Part shown: piece after piece, positions 48,263-56,437 of the stretch
Layout: the number at the start of each line of letters is the position of its first letter
Numbering within the stretch: the first letter of the stretch is position 1
Origin: Streptococcus intermedius SK54 = ATCC 27335
GTDB lineage: Bacteria; Bacillota; Bacilli; Lactobacillales; Streptococcaceae
Direction: 5' to 3'
Assembly (NCBI RefSeq): GCF_000413475.1
Contig: NZ_ATFK01000004.1
Location: 185,900-249,899, forward strand
Length of the DNA: 64,000 bases
Translations under genes and position numbers: made by a program
Notes under the pieces: generated by a model
Told to the model about the DNA's origin: nothing
The model's input: only the letters and a program-made list of their open reading frames with translations
The model's database searches: none

Positions 48263-48772
48263 ATGAAAATTGCAGTTGTTGGTTATTCCGGAGCAGGAAA
48301 ATCTACCTTAGCGACTACCTTAGCCCAATATTACTCTATTCCTAAATTGCATTTAGATACACTACAATTTCTCCCTAATTGGAAAATGAGTGAGCGAAAC
48401 TGGATGCAAATACAAGTCAACAATTTTTTAGAATCAAAAGAAAACTGGGTAATAGACGGAAACTATAGCTTCTGCTACTATGAAGAAAGGATGGAACAAG
48501 CAAACCAAATTATTTTTTTAAATTTTTCGCGTTGGAATTGTCTCTTTCGGGCTGCAAAGCGCTATTCAAAAAACAAAGGTAAGGTAAGAGACAGTATGGC
48601 AGAAGGCTGCCCTGAAAAGTTCGATTGGGAATTTATCCGCTGGATTTTACACGATGGACGAACTCTTGCCATTCGTAAACGATATAAAAAGCTTCAAACA
48701 ATGTATCCCAATAAATTGATAATCCTTCACAACCAAAAGGAGCTGAATGACTTCCTAGCACAACTTCCATAA
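48263..48772 (+). CDS. FlaR-like P-loop nucleotide kinase
   Basis: 169 residues. Walker A GYSGAGKST at the N-terminus, KLHLDTLQFLPNW and WVIDGNY identify the group annotated as DNA topology modulation protein FlaR / adenylate-kinase-like. The substrate is not known. The start follows GAAAGG. Alone between rpsT and the amylase gene. Confidence 0.85.
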   Translation: MKIAVVGYSGAGKSTLATTLAQYYSIPKLHLDTLQFLPNWKMSERNWMQIQVNNFLESKENWVIDGNYSFCYYEERMEQANQIIFLNFSRWNCLFRAAKRYSKNKGKVRDSMAEGCPEKFDWEFIRWILHDGRTLAIRKRYKKLQTMYPNKLIILHNQKELNDFLAQLP

Positions 48773-48782
48773 AATATAAGAA

Positions 48783-48820
48783 CTATATTCCCAACTAAAC
48801 TGAATATAGCTTTTATTTTC
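48783..48820 (+). terminator. terminator after the FlaR-like gene
   Basis: CTATATTC / GAATATAG stem with an 11-nt loop, followed by TTTTATTTTC. The following stretch to 49080 shows no gene; short protein-like bits (for example at 48832-48905) are too small to claim. Confidence 0.6.
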
Positions 48821-49084
48821 AGAGCTAAAGTTTATCCAAACACAAAATATCGTTATCAAATTTACAAAAATCTTGGCTTAAAATACTTAGATATCTTGTT
48901 TTATTAAAGTAATAAGTCTAATCATCATAAAATGAATCTGACAAGAGAGAATTAAAATCAATTTTTTCTATCACTTTTGTTAGAAGCGAGCTCTTCTAGT
49001 GCATCGTGGCCTATTGAAGAACTTGTCAATATAGACTTATTATATAGTTTAAATCCATTTTACCACTCCCGCTTTTTTAAAATT

Positions 49085-49123
49085 ACGCAAACGTTTGCGT
49101 TGTCGGAATTATTTTGATAAAAT
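49085..49123 (+). promoter_or_regulatory. amylase promoter with MalR-type operator
   Basis: ACGCAAACGTTTGCGT (49085-49100) is a perfect palindrome identical in form to the pneumococcal MalR operator. The -35 TTGCGT (49095-49100) lies inside it; 17 nt on is the -10 TAAAAT (49118-49123). Confidence 0.75.
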
Positions 49124-49162
49124 AATAGCCGTTAGTTAAGAATTAAGAAAGAAGTATCTCGT

Positions 49163-50611
49163 ATGGAAAATCAAACATTAATGCAATATTTTGAATGGTA
49201 TCTACCAAATGATGGACAACATTGGAATCGCTTAGCAAAAGAGGCCCCACATCTAGCTTCTAAAGGAATTCGAAAGGTTTGGATGCCGCCTGCTTTCAAA
49301 GCAACTAGCTCCAATGATGTCGGCTACGGTATTTATGATCTATTCGACTTAGGGGAATTTAACCAAAAAGGTACCGTTCGGACGAAGTACGGCTTAAAAG
49401 AAGAATATTTGAAAGCTATTAAGTCGCTCAAAGAAAATGGGATCGAGCCTATTGCAGATGTCGTTTTAAATCACAAGGCAGCAGCAGATTACAAAGAGCG
49501 ATTTACTGTTATTGAAGTTGATCCAAACGATCGTACAGTTGCACTCTCTGAACCTTTCGAAATTAAAGGTTGGACTAAATTCACGTTCCCAGGTCGCCAC
49601 AAAAAATATAATAATTTTGAGTGGCATTGGTATCACTTTACTGGGACTGATTATGATGCTCAACGGAATAAATCAGGGATTTATCTCATTCAAGGAGACA
49701 ATAAAGGGTGGGCAGATGATGACTTAGTTGATAATGAAAATGGCAATTTTGATTATCTCATGTATGCTGACCTTGACTTTAAACATCCAGAAGTAATTCA
49801 AAACCTTTATGATTGGGCAGATTGGTTCATCAAAACAACAGGCATTCATGGCTTCCGACTAGACGCAATTAAACATATCGACTCTTTCTTTATGGGAAAT
49901 TTTATCCGCGACATCTCGGCTAAATACGGGGACGATTTCTATGTCTTTGGAGAGTTTTGGAATAGTGATGAAACAGCAAACAACGATTATTTAGGAAGTA
50001 TTGACTATCGTTTTGATTTAGTAGATGTCAAACTACATCATAATTTGTTTGATGCTAGCTGTGCTGGATCTGGCTATGATTTAAGAAATATTTTTGAACA
50101 AACTCTCGTCAAAAACCACCCTGAATCTGCGGTTACTTTTGTTGATAACCATGATACACAACGCGGTCAAGCGCTGGAATCAACTATTGAAGAGTGGTTT
50201 AAACCTGCTGCTTATGCCCTTATTTTATTACGCGAAGCAGGCCTTCCTTGCGTTTTCTACGGAGACTACTATGGCGTCAATGGGGAATTTGCTCAAGACA
50301 GCTTCCAGACAGTTCTTGATAAATTATTAGATATCCGTCTCAATCTAGCTTATGGTGAACAAAAAGATTATTTTGACGACGAGCATTGTATTGCTTGGAC
50401 TCGTTCAGGCAAAGACAATGGACAGCCAATTGCCGTTATTTTGACAAATGATCAAGCAAATTCAAAACGCATGTATGTCGGGGAAAACTGGGCTGGCAAA
50501 GAATTCAAAGACTACTTAGGAAACAACCCTTCAACTGTGATAATCAAGGAAGACGGCTGGGCAAATTTCCCAGTTGTAGAAAAATCAGTTAGCGTCTGGT
50601 CTGCGAAATAA
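49163..50611 (+). CDS. cytosolic alpha-amylase (GH13)
   Basis: 482 residues, no signal peptide, so intracellular; hydrolyses maltodextrins or glycogen. GH13 regions: DVVLNHK, the nucleophile D234 in GFRLDAIKH, the acid/base E264 in VFGEFWN, and D331 in FVDNHDTQ. The N-terminus MENQTLMQYFEWYLPNDGQH fits the GH13_5 group (maltohexaose-forming type). No mal genes are nearby; the palindrome over its -35 links it to the maltose regulon. Confidence 0.95.
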   Translation: MENQTLMQYFEWYLPNDGQHWNRLAKEAPHLASKGIRKVWMPPAFKATSSNDVGYGIYDLFDLGEFNQKGTVRTKYGLKEEYLKAIKSLKENGIEPIADVVLNHKAAADYKERFTVIEVDPNDRTVALSEPFEIKGWTKFTFPGRHKKYNNFEWHWYHFTGTDYDAQRNKSGIYLIQGDNKGWADDDLVDNENGNFDYLMYADLDFKHPEVIQNLYDWADWFIKTTGIHGFRLDAIKHIDSFFMGNFIRDISAKYGDDFYVFGEFWNSDETANNDYLGSIDYRFDLVDVKLHHNLFDASCAGSGYDLRNIFEQTLVKNHPESAVTFVDNHDTQRGQALESTIEEWFKPAAYALILLREAGLPCVFYGDYYGVNGEFAQDSFQTVLDKLLDIRLNLAYGEQKDYFDDEHCIAWTRSGKDNGQPIAVILTNDQANSKRMYVGENWAGKEFKDYLGNNPSTVIIKEDGWANFPVVEKSVSVWSAK

Positions 50612-50781
50612 AATAAGAAGCACAGTGAAATTCGAACTGAATTTCATATTCTCTGTTACCCGAGGCAATCAAACAAAGTAAAAGTCAGACGATACTTCTA
50701 TCCAACTGACAGTATAAACACAAAATAGTTTTCAATCTCCCAACTTAATTCATTTAGTTACATCATTTTGAAAGAAAAAAC

Positions 50782-50833
50782 CACGACCAAATCAAGATTA
50801 GCTAACAACTCGTCTTAACTTGGTCGTGTTTTA
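50782..50833. terminator. terminator between the amylase gene and ciaH
   Basis: CACGACCA / TGGTCGTG outer stem with further pairing (AAGA / TCTT) inside, followed by TTTTATT on the plus strand. A TGAAATTC / GAATTTCA hairpin lies nearer the amylase stop (about 50623-50643). Confidence 0.65.
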
Positions 50834-50886
50834 TTATCATCTTTCGGAATAACTTTCTTTACAGGTACACTGAAAGTATCCTAAAT

Positions 50887-52233
50887 CTATTTTTTCTTTT
50901 TATTATCCGTTCGAATCGCAATCTTTACTTCAAAAACAGTCCCTTTCGGTTTATTATCTTTCACTGTAATAGTTCCTTTAAGAGCTTCTGTAATTTGCTT
51001 TGCAAGTGACAACCCTAAACCAAAACCACCTGTCTGTCGAGTCCGAGCTTTATCAACACGATAAAAACGATCAAAAATCTTTTTCTTATCTGCTGTACTA
51101 ATCCCTGGACCATTATCCGAAACCTTCAAAAACAAATTTCGATCATTTGAAGAGATTGTCAATTCAATCACACCATCTTCGTCTGTATATTTCAGGGCAT
51201 TATCAAACAAGATAGTCATCAATTGCTTCAGTAAGGTTTTATCCGTTTTTATCACACGGTGAATCCTATTGTCAAATCGAAAAACTTTTCCATTTTCTGT
51301 GGCAACCATTTCATAGTTCGTAAAGGTCGTATTAAAGAAATTGGGTTCAATATCACCAATCTCTGGTTTAATCCCATCATCACGCCGTGCTAAATTAAGT
51401 AAGTTCGTTGTCAACATTTTCATGTTTCGCACTTCATCTAAACTAGAAGCGATGCTTTCACTCGATTCCATAATGGTAGCTTCTGGTTTTCTAAACAAAG
51501 TCTCCAAACGATTTTGCAAAACGGCTAAAGGTGTGCGTAATTCATGACTAGCATTTTCGACAAAGCTCTTTTGTTTTTGAATACTTTCCAAAAGCGGTTT
51601 GACACTTACTCGCGCAAGATAGACACTAGCAATCAAGGAAATTCCCCAGAAACTAATCATCACAACTACAATCAACTGTTCATGGTTTTGACTAGTTTGT
51701 TCCAATTGGCTAATATTGATAAAAACTGCTGCGTATTTGACATTGGTTTCTAAATTAGGCAATTTCACTTGAAACAAAACCATCCGATAGGTTTCTTCTC
51801 GGCCGTAATTGCTTTTTACTTGAATTTGACGAATACGATCTAATTGCTTGCTATTAAAGGAAAGTTTATTAAACCCTAAAAAATTATTGCTTGTAATAAT
51901 TGATTTATAATTCTTATCAAATAAAATAACTTCTGTATTGGCACTCACATTTGGTTTATCTGTCAGCTCTTTATCAGCTGTTCCACTTTTAGGCTCTCCA
52001 TTTTCTGACTTTTGCTCTAGCCCTACTTTTCGAGCAAGCGCTAAATTAATCACAGAAGCCGAATCTTGACTCAAGCTTTTTAAATTATTATCTACCGTTG
52101 TATAAAGGCTTGAGCGCATAACTTGAATGATAATCAAGGTCATAGCTGAGAAAATGAGAGTAAAAATACCAAAATTGCGAATGAAATAAGAAAAATCATC
52201 CGCATACCATGCTTTTTTTAGTTTATTCAGCAT
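50887..52233 (-). CDS. ciaH: sensor histidine kinase CiaH
   Basis: 448 residues. TM1 about 20-38, an extracytoplasmic sensor domain to about 184, TM2 about 186-208, then HisKA with H230 ([16 protein letters not shown]) and the HATPase motifs ([36 protein letters not shown]). The C-terminal KKKK and overall sequence closely match pneumococcal CiaH. It controls competence, beta-lactam tolerance and stress genes through CiaR. It overlaps ciaR by 11 nt. Confidence 0.96.
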   Translation of the reverse strand: MLNKLKKAWYADDFSYFIRNFGIFTLIFSAMTLIIIQVMRSSLYTTVDNNLKSLSQDSASVINLALARKVGLEQKSENGEPKSGTADKELTDKPNVSANTEVILFDKNYKSIITSNNFLGFNKLSFNSKQLDRIRQIQVKSNYGREETYRMVLFQVKLPNLETNVKYAAVFINISQLEQTSQNHEQLIVVVMISFWGISLIASVYLARVSVKPLLESIQKQKSFVENASHELRTPLAVLQNRLETLFRKPEATIMESSESIASSLDEVRNMKMLTTNLLNLARRDDGIKPEIGDIEPNFFNTTFTNYEMVATENGKVFRFDNRIHRVIKTDKTLLKQLMTILFDNALKYTDEDGVIELTISSNDRNLFLKVSDNGPGISTADKKKIFDRFYRVDKARTRQTGGFGLGLSLAKQITEALKGTITVKDNKPKGTVFEVKIAIRTDNKKKK

Positions 52234-52897
52234 CTTTTAAAATATATCCGACGCTGCGAAGCGTTTGAAGGTTGTTCGCAAAGGTCGTCCCTTTCAATTT
52301 TTTCCGAATTTTTGAGACATAAACTTCTACAACTGAAATGGTTGTATCACTATCAAACCCCCATAATCGATCGAAAATCTGCGTCTTCGGTAGAATAACA
52401 TTTTGATTCTGCAAGAAATATACTAATAAATCAAATTCTTTTCCGAGTAACTCTACTTCATTTCCATCTACAAGTGTAGTGTTCGTTGACAAATTAATGG
52501 TTACATCACCATAAGAAAGAGTATTTTCATTAAACTTGCCCGATCGTTTCAAAAGAGCTTGAATCCGCATTTTTAACTCTTCCAAATAAAATGGTTTGGT
52601 CAAATAATCGTCAGCTCCCAGCTCAAAGCCATGTCCTTTATCATTCAAACTCTCTTTAGCTGTCATAATCAATACCGGTGTTGTAACACCTTTTTCACGT
52701 AATTCCTTCAATACTTGAAAACCATCTTTTTCCGGTAACATCAAATCAAGTAAGATAAGATCATACACACCACTTTCAGCTTCGTACAATCCTTCCTCAC
52801 CATCAAAAACTTGCATGACATCTGCAAAGTCATCTAAAAAATCAAATACTGAGTTAGATAAACCGAGGTCATCTTCTACTAATAGAATCTTAATCAT
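52223..52897 (-). CDS. ciaR: response regulator CiaR
   Basis: 224 residues, OmpR/PhoB class. Receiver domain with phospho-acceptor D51 ([13 protein letters not shown]), D9/D10 acid pocket and K102-region KPF; winged-helix output domain ([12 protein letters not shown] ... [12 protein letters not shown]). In pneumococcus CiaR binds TTTAAG-N5-TTTAAG and activates small csRNAs. A site of this type lies upstream of the preceding CiaX-like gene; no csRNA was identified in the window. Confidence 0.97.
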   Translation of the reverse strand: MIKILLVEDDLGLSNSVFDFLDDFADVMQVFDGEEGLYEAESGVYDLILLDLMLPEKDGFQVLKELREKGVTTPVLIMTAKESLNDKGHGFELGADDYLTKPFYLEELKMRIQALLKRSGKFNENTLSYGDVTINLSTNTTLVDGNEVELLGKEFDLLVYFLQNQNVILPKTQIFDRLWGFDSDTTISVVEVYVSKIRKKLKGTTFANNLQTLRSVGYILKDAE

Positions 52898-53158
52898 ACG
52901 CTTTTCCTTCTAAAAATATGAGTTTAGGACAAATATCCCTCAATCAAAAATTCGTTGTGCACTAAACGGCGCAATAGCCGAGCATTTAAGCAGCATTCTG
53001 ATTTTTTCAGAATAAGATAAGAGCTAAAAATTTTAAAATTTCACTTCTTCCTCATTCTTAATCATGAACCATGTACTATTTCACATTTTCGTGTTAAAAC
53101 TCAATCTACCGACTTTCTGCTATTCTGATTCTATTATAGCATGACTTTCTCTAAAATA

Positions 53159-53602
53159 TTAAGAATTTGTTGTATTTGAGTCATTATTTTCTGTCGTACT
53201 ACTATTTTTGTCTGATTTAGTCGACCCGTCAGCATTTGATGGAGCTTTTTTCTGTGAGTTATTACTCTTTTCTGATCCACTTTGACTATTACTATTATCA
53301 TTTTGGTCACCGTTTTGTTGGGAAGGTCTTCCATTGGGACCACCTTGGTTATTTCCACTTTGTCCACCCGGAGGTATTCCCGGGCCACCTTGGTTTCCTT
53401 GTTGGTTTTTTTGTGTTTGAGTTGTCGTACTTGTCTGTACTTTAGTTTGCTGATTAAGCGCATTTGTCGCCAATGAGCCAATACCTAGTCCACCAAGAAG
53501 ACCGACAGCAAGTGATCCGCTTGCTACAACAGTCATCCACCATTTCGTACTTTTTTCCACTATGATCATCTTCTCTTTTCTATTTGTATTCTCTTGTTTC
53601 AT
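53159..53602 (-). CDS. CiaX-like secreted or anchored low-complexity protein
   Basis: 147 residues from ATG 53602 (AAGGAA 10 nt upstream; an internal ATG 11 codons on is an alternative). A charged N-terminus is followed by one hydrophobic segment (MTVVASGSLAVGLLGGLGIG), then only Gln/Asn/Gly/Ser/Pro/Asp-rich sequence with several SD and DS pairs. It is directly upstream of ciaRH, the position of S. mutans ciaX, whose product is a secreted calcium-binding peptide that feeds back on CiaRH. Orthology is positional, not proven. Confidence 0.6.
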   Translation of the reverse strand: MKQENTNRKEKMIIVEKSTKWWMTVVASGSLAVGLLGGLGIGSLATNALNQQTKVQTSTTTQTQKNQQGNQGGPGIPPGGQSGNNQGGPNGRPSQQNGDQNDNSNSQSGSEKSNNSQKKAPSNADGSTKSDKNSSTTENNDSNTTNS

Positions 53603-53758
53603 TTTTGTCAAATTCCTTCTTTCTATTTTTAAGCACTCAGAGGCTGTGTTACAAAGAACATTGCAATGATTCAGCTCTTCTTTATGATAAAGCGTATCAA
53701 ATCAATATACTTAACTTTAAATTTTTATCTCCTCATGCTCTTTCTTTTGAATGTACCT

Positions 53759-53802
53759 ATCATATCCACTTTTTCTTAAAAGTGACTGAATTTTTTCTTA
53801 AA
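53759..53802 (-). promoter_or_regulatory. CiaR-type promoter of the ciaX-like/ciaRH operon
   Basis: Read on the minus strand: TTTAAG (53797-53802), N5, ATTCAG (53786-53791), N5, TTTAAG (53775-53780), N10, TATGAT (53759-53764). The 11-nt step and the 10-nt gap to the -10 match known CiaR promoters; the middle hexamer is degenerate (4 of 6). Confidence 0.65.
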
Positions 53803-53855
53803 TAAACCTAAAACTAAAGAAAGAAAATAGTGAAACAATACAGAAATAATAGAAA

Positions 53856-53890
53856 TAAAAAAACTAAATCCGATAAATACGAATTAGTTT
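53856..53890 (-). terminator. terminator of the alpha/beta hydrolase gene
   Basis: AAACTAA / TTAGTTT stem followed on the minus strand by TTTTTTTATTTC. Confidence 0.6.
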
Positions 53891-53900
53891 AGAAACGATT

Positions 53901-54641
53901 TTATTGAATCTTAGTATCTATTTTATCTTTGAGTAATGCTGCTATTTCTTTTGGTTTTTCTGTATATAAGGAATGACCACAACCAGGCACTTCTAGAATG
54001 TCTATAAAATCCGGAATATTTTTCAAAGCATTCTGTTTCCAGATAGGCGTACTTTGATTTACTCTTGGAATAAACAATATCACATTTCTATTCTGTAAAA
54101 GAGATAGTTTCCCTGTAGTTTGTCGTCTAATAGTTAACAAACGAGTGAGCAGTATTTCAGAGAAGTTCAAATGCCAATACCTTTGGACTTCGTCAAATAC
54201 AAAACTTTTTTTAAATGCTCTCTCTATATTTTCAGACCACACAATGGCATTTTGCTTTTCTGCCATAATAGCTTCTTCTAAATTTCTATAAGTATTTGTT
54301 TGAAGATAATTCAAAGCATCTTCTATTTCTACATTTAAAGGGCAAATCTGCTCCATATCAATATATCCACCATCTAGTAAGACGAGATGCATAATATTAT
54401 CATAAACACTTGTTAGATAAACTGCTAAATCTGCTCCCAAAGAGTGGGCAATTAACAGAATATCATCATCTATATCAACTTGTGCTACAAACCAGTCTTT
54501 CAAATCCTGTAATGAAGTTAATCGTTCTTCCAACTTAGAATCATACATATCCAGATAAACAACTGGAAAATGCAAAGAGTCGAAAAAGTCTTGAGGATAG
54601 AAACGATTACATCCTAAACCACCAATAAAATAAGCTTTCAC
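53901..54641 (-). CDS. alpha/beta hydrolase
   Basis: 246 residues from a GTG start with GGAGG upstream. The nucleophile elbow is S67 in LIAHSLGAD, the His in GCGHSLYTEKP near the C-terminus, and GGLGC near the N-terminus forms the oxyanion region. No signal peptide. Substrate unknown. Monocistronic. Confidence 0.82.
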   Translation of the reverse strand: MKAYFIGGLGCNRFYPQDFFDSLHFPVVYLDMYDSKLEERLTSLQDLKDWFVAQVDIDDDILLIAHSLGADLAVYLTSVYDNIMHLVLLDGGYIDMEQICPLNVEIEDALNYLQTNTYRNLEEAIMAEKQNAIVWSENIERAFKKSFVFDEVQRYWHLNFSEILLTRLLTIRRQTTGKLSLLQNRNVILFIPRVNQSTPIWKQNALKNIPDFIDILEVPGCGHSLYTEKPKEIAALLKDKIDTKIQ

Positions 54642-54736
54642 ATTTTCCTCCTTTCTCTCACTACTATAGAAACAAAACTCACCTTAGCTTTTATTTGTTT
54701 CGCTTTCAAAATATACAAATTTGGCCAAACATAACA

Positions 54737-54761
54737 AAAGCTCTTTAGTAACAAGAGCTTT
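54737..54761 (-). terminator. terminator after tRNA-Arg(CCT)
   Basis: AAAGCTCTT / AAGAGCTTT stem with 7-nt loop, TTTTGTT on the minus strand. Confidence 0.7.
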
Positions 54762-54774
54762 CAGTATATTACGA

Positions 54775-54846
54775 TGTCCCCTGCCGGAATCGAACCAGCA
54801 ACTACTCCTTAGGAGGGAGTTGTTATATCCATTGAACTAAGGGGAC
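54775..54846 (-). tRNA. tRNA-Arg (CCT)
   Basis: 72-nt cloverleaf on the minus strand: acceptor GTCCCCT / AGGGGAC, anticodon loop CTCCTAA giving CCT (codon AGG), T-loop GTTCGATTC. It is 39 nt downstream of rplS with no terminator between, so cotranscription is likely. Confidence 0.92.
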
Positions 54847-54885
54847 TAGAGAAAAACTCTGCCGACAGACAGAGTTATTTCTACA

Positions 54886-55233
54886 TTAACGGCGAATTTC
54901 TTTAATACGCGCAGCTTTACCTTGTAATGCACGAAGGTAATACAATTTCGCACGACGTACTTTACCGTAACGAACAACTTCAATCTTTTCAACACGTGGT
55001 GTGTGAAGTGGGAAGATACGTTCAACACCTACACCGTTAGAAATTTTACGAACAGTATAGTTTTCTGAAATACCAGCACCTTTACGAGCGATAACCACAC
55101 CTTCGAAAATTTGGATACGTTCGCGGTTTCCTTCGACAACTTTCGCATGAACACGAACAGTATCACCAGGACGGAACGCAGGAATATCAGTACGAAGTTG
55201 ACCTTCAGTCAAACTTTGGATTAATGGATTCAT
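54886..55233 (-). CDS. rplS: 50S ribosomal protein L19
   Basis: 115 residues. At the 30S-50S interface. Typical sequence [20 protein letters not shown] and a C-terminal [20 protein letters not shown]. The start follows AGGAGAAG. Its 5' leader may form the L19 leader structure, and tRNA-Arg(CCT) follows. Confidence 0.97.
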   Translation of the reverse strand: MNPLIQSLTEGQLRTDIPAFRPGDTVRVHAKVVEGNRERIQIFEGVVIARKGAGISENYTVRKISNGVGVERIFPLHTPRVEKIEVVRYGKVRRAKLYYLRALQGKAARIKEIRR

Positions 55234-55239
55234 TTTTCT

Positions 55240-55313
55240 TCTCCTATCTTACTAATCTTACGATTCAAGACCACAGCGGATTAGTCGTTTTCTAGTGCTT
55301 CCATTACGCACTA
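55240..55313 (-). promoter_or_regulatory. possible L19 leader RNA
   Basis: The 5' untranslated region starts TAGTGC ... GCACTA (55308-55313 / 55293-55298 hairpin) and continues to a second AATC / GATT pairing before the Shine-Dalgarno. Position and first hairpin fit the Firmicute L19 autoregulatory leader; not folded computationally. Confidence 0.45.
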
Positions 55314-55319
55314 ACTAAT

Positions 55320-55348
55320 ATCATAACAAATTTTATAAAAATTGTAAA
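55320..55348 (-). promoter_or_regulatory. rplS promoter
   Basis: Minus strand TTTACA (55343-55348), 17 nt, TATGAT (55320-55325). Confidence 0.75.
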
Positions 55349-55382
55349 TGCCTTATTTGAATTATTTTTCTTTTTGGAAGGG

Positions 55383-56342
55383 TTATTGAAGAACTAAAGA
55401 AGCCGCTCCAATGACACCTGCATCATTTCCAAGCGTTGCAAGTGCCAGCTTTGTCGAAGTACGCACTTGTGGGAAAGAATTTTCTTCATAAACCTTACGA
55501 ACACCGTCTAGTAAAAATTCTCCTGCAGCAGAGACACCACCACCAATAACAATCGTTGATGGATTTAAGATTGATCCAATGTTTGCACAGGCAATACCAA
55601 GGTAACGAGAAAAATTTCGATAAACAATGAGAGCTAATTCGTCTCCAGATTTAGCTAAGTCAAAGACTATTTTTGCATTAACATCTTCGCCGTTATCAAT
55701 CAGTTTTTTTAGCTCTGCATCACCAGCATATTCATCAGCATAGCGACGCGTTAAATTAACAATACCTGTTGCAGAAGCTACTGTTTCTAAACAACCTTTC
55801 TTGCCACAAGTACAAAGGATTGGTTGATCAAAATCAACTGTAATATGCCCCAATTCTCCTCCTGCTCCAGCTACACCATGCAGCAGTTTACCTTCCGCGA
55901 CAATACCACCACCGACTCCTGTTCCTAGAGTCATAAACACAACATCGGGCTGATTTTCACCAGCACCTTTCCAACGTTCGCCAAGGGCAGCTACATTTGC
56001 GTCATTATCAATAAAGAAAGGAATACCAGTTGCTTTCTCAATTTTTTCTTTTACAGGTTGTAAAGTTTTCCAATTGAGATTATAAGCCCCAATAACCGTC
56101 CCTTTTTCACGATCTACAACACCAGGTGAACCCATACCAATTCCAATGAAATCTTCTGCCACAAGTCCCAATAGTCGCAAGCGATGATTGATAGATTCAA
56201 TCATATCATCAACAATATGACTGCCTTCATCTAAAATATTTGTCTTAATAGACCATTTTTCTTGAACTTCTCCCTCTCGGGTTAGAATCGCAAACTTAAC
56301 CGATGTGCCACCTAGGTCAATCCCAATGATTTTTTTAGACAT
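55383..56342 (-). CDS. glcK: ROK-family glucokinase
   Basis: 319 residues. ATP-dependent phosphorylation of glucose. N-terminal phosphate loop IGIDLGGTSVKFA; ROK zinc motif CTCGKKGCLE preceded by GELGHITVD. The start follows AGGAGAG. Last gene on this strand after carB, with a 95-nt gap, probably separate. Confidence 0.94.
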   Translation of the reverse strand: MSKKIIGIDLGGTSVKFAILTREGEVQEKWSIKTNILDEGSHIVDDMIESINHRLRLLGLVAEDFIGIGMGSPGVVDREKGTVIGAYNLNWKTLQPVKEKIEKATGIPFFIDNDANVAALGERWKGAGENQPDVVFMTLGTGVGGGIVAEGKLLHGVAGAGGELGHITVDFDQPILCTCGKKGCLETVASATGIVNLTRRYADEYAGDAELKKLIDNGEDVNAKIVFDLAKSGDELALIVYRNFSRYLGIACANIGSILNPSTIVIGGGVSAAGEFLLDGVRKVYEENSFPQVRTSTKLALATLGNDAGVIGAASLVLQ

Positions 56343-56437
56343 ATTACTCTCCTCTAATAACTATTTTCATTTTCATTATAACAGATTTTTCAAGAATTGA
56401 AAAGGTTTGCATAAAACTTAATATATCCTAACCTAGT

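Noticed and set aside
48832..49080. Short protein-like stretches between the FlaR-like and amylase genes
   Set aside because: Fragments under 30 codons in different frames with no recognisable family; could be chance.
52984..53013. ATTCTGA / TCAGAAT hairpin and TTTAAG-like bits just upstream of ciaR
   Set aside because: The T-run falls in the loop rather than after the stem, and the hexamers lack the CiaR spacing.
53134..53481. 115-codon ORF in another frame of the CiaX-like gene
   Set aside because: Shadow of the low-complexity repeats; the other frame has a signal-like segment and Shine-Dalgarno.
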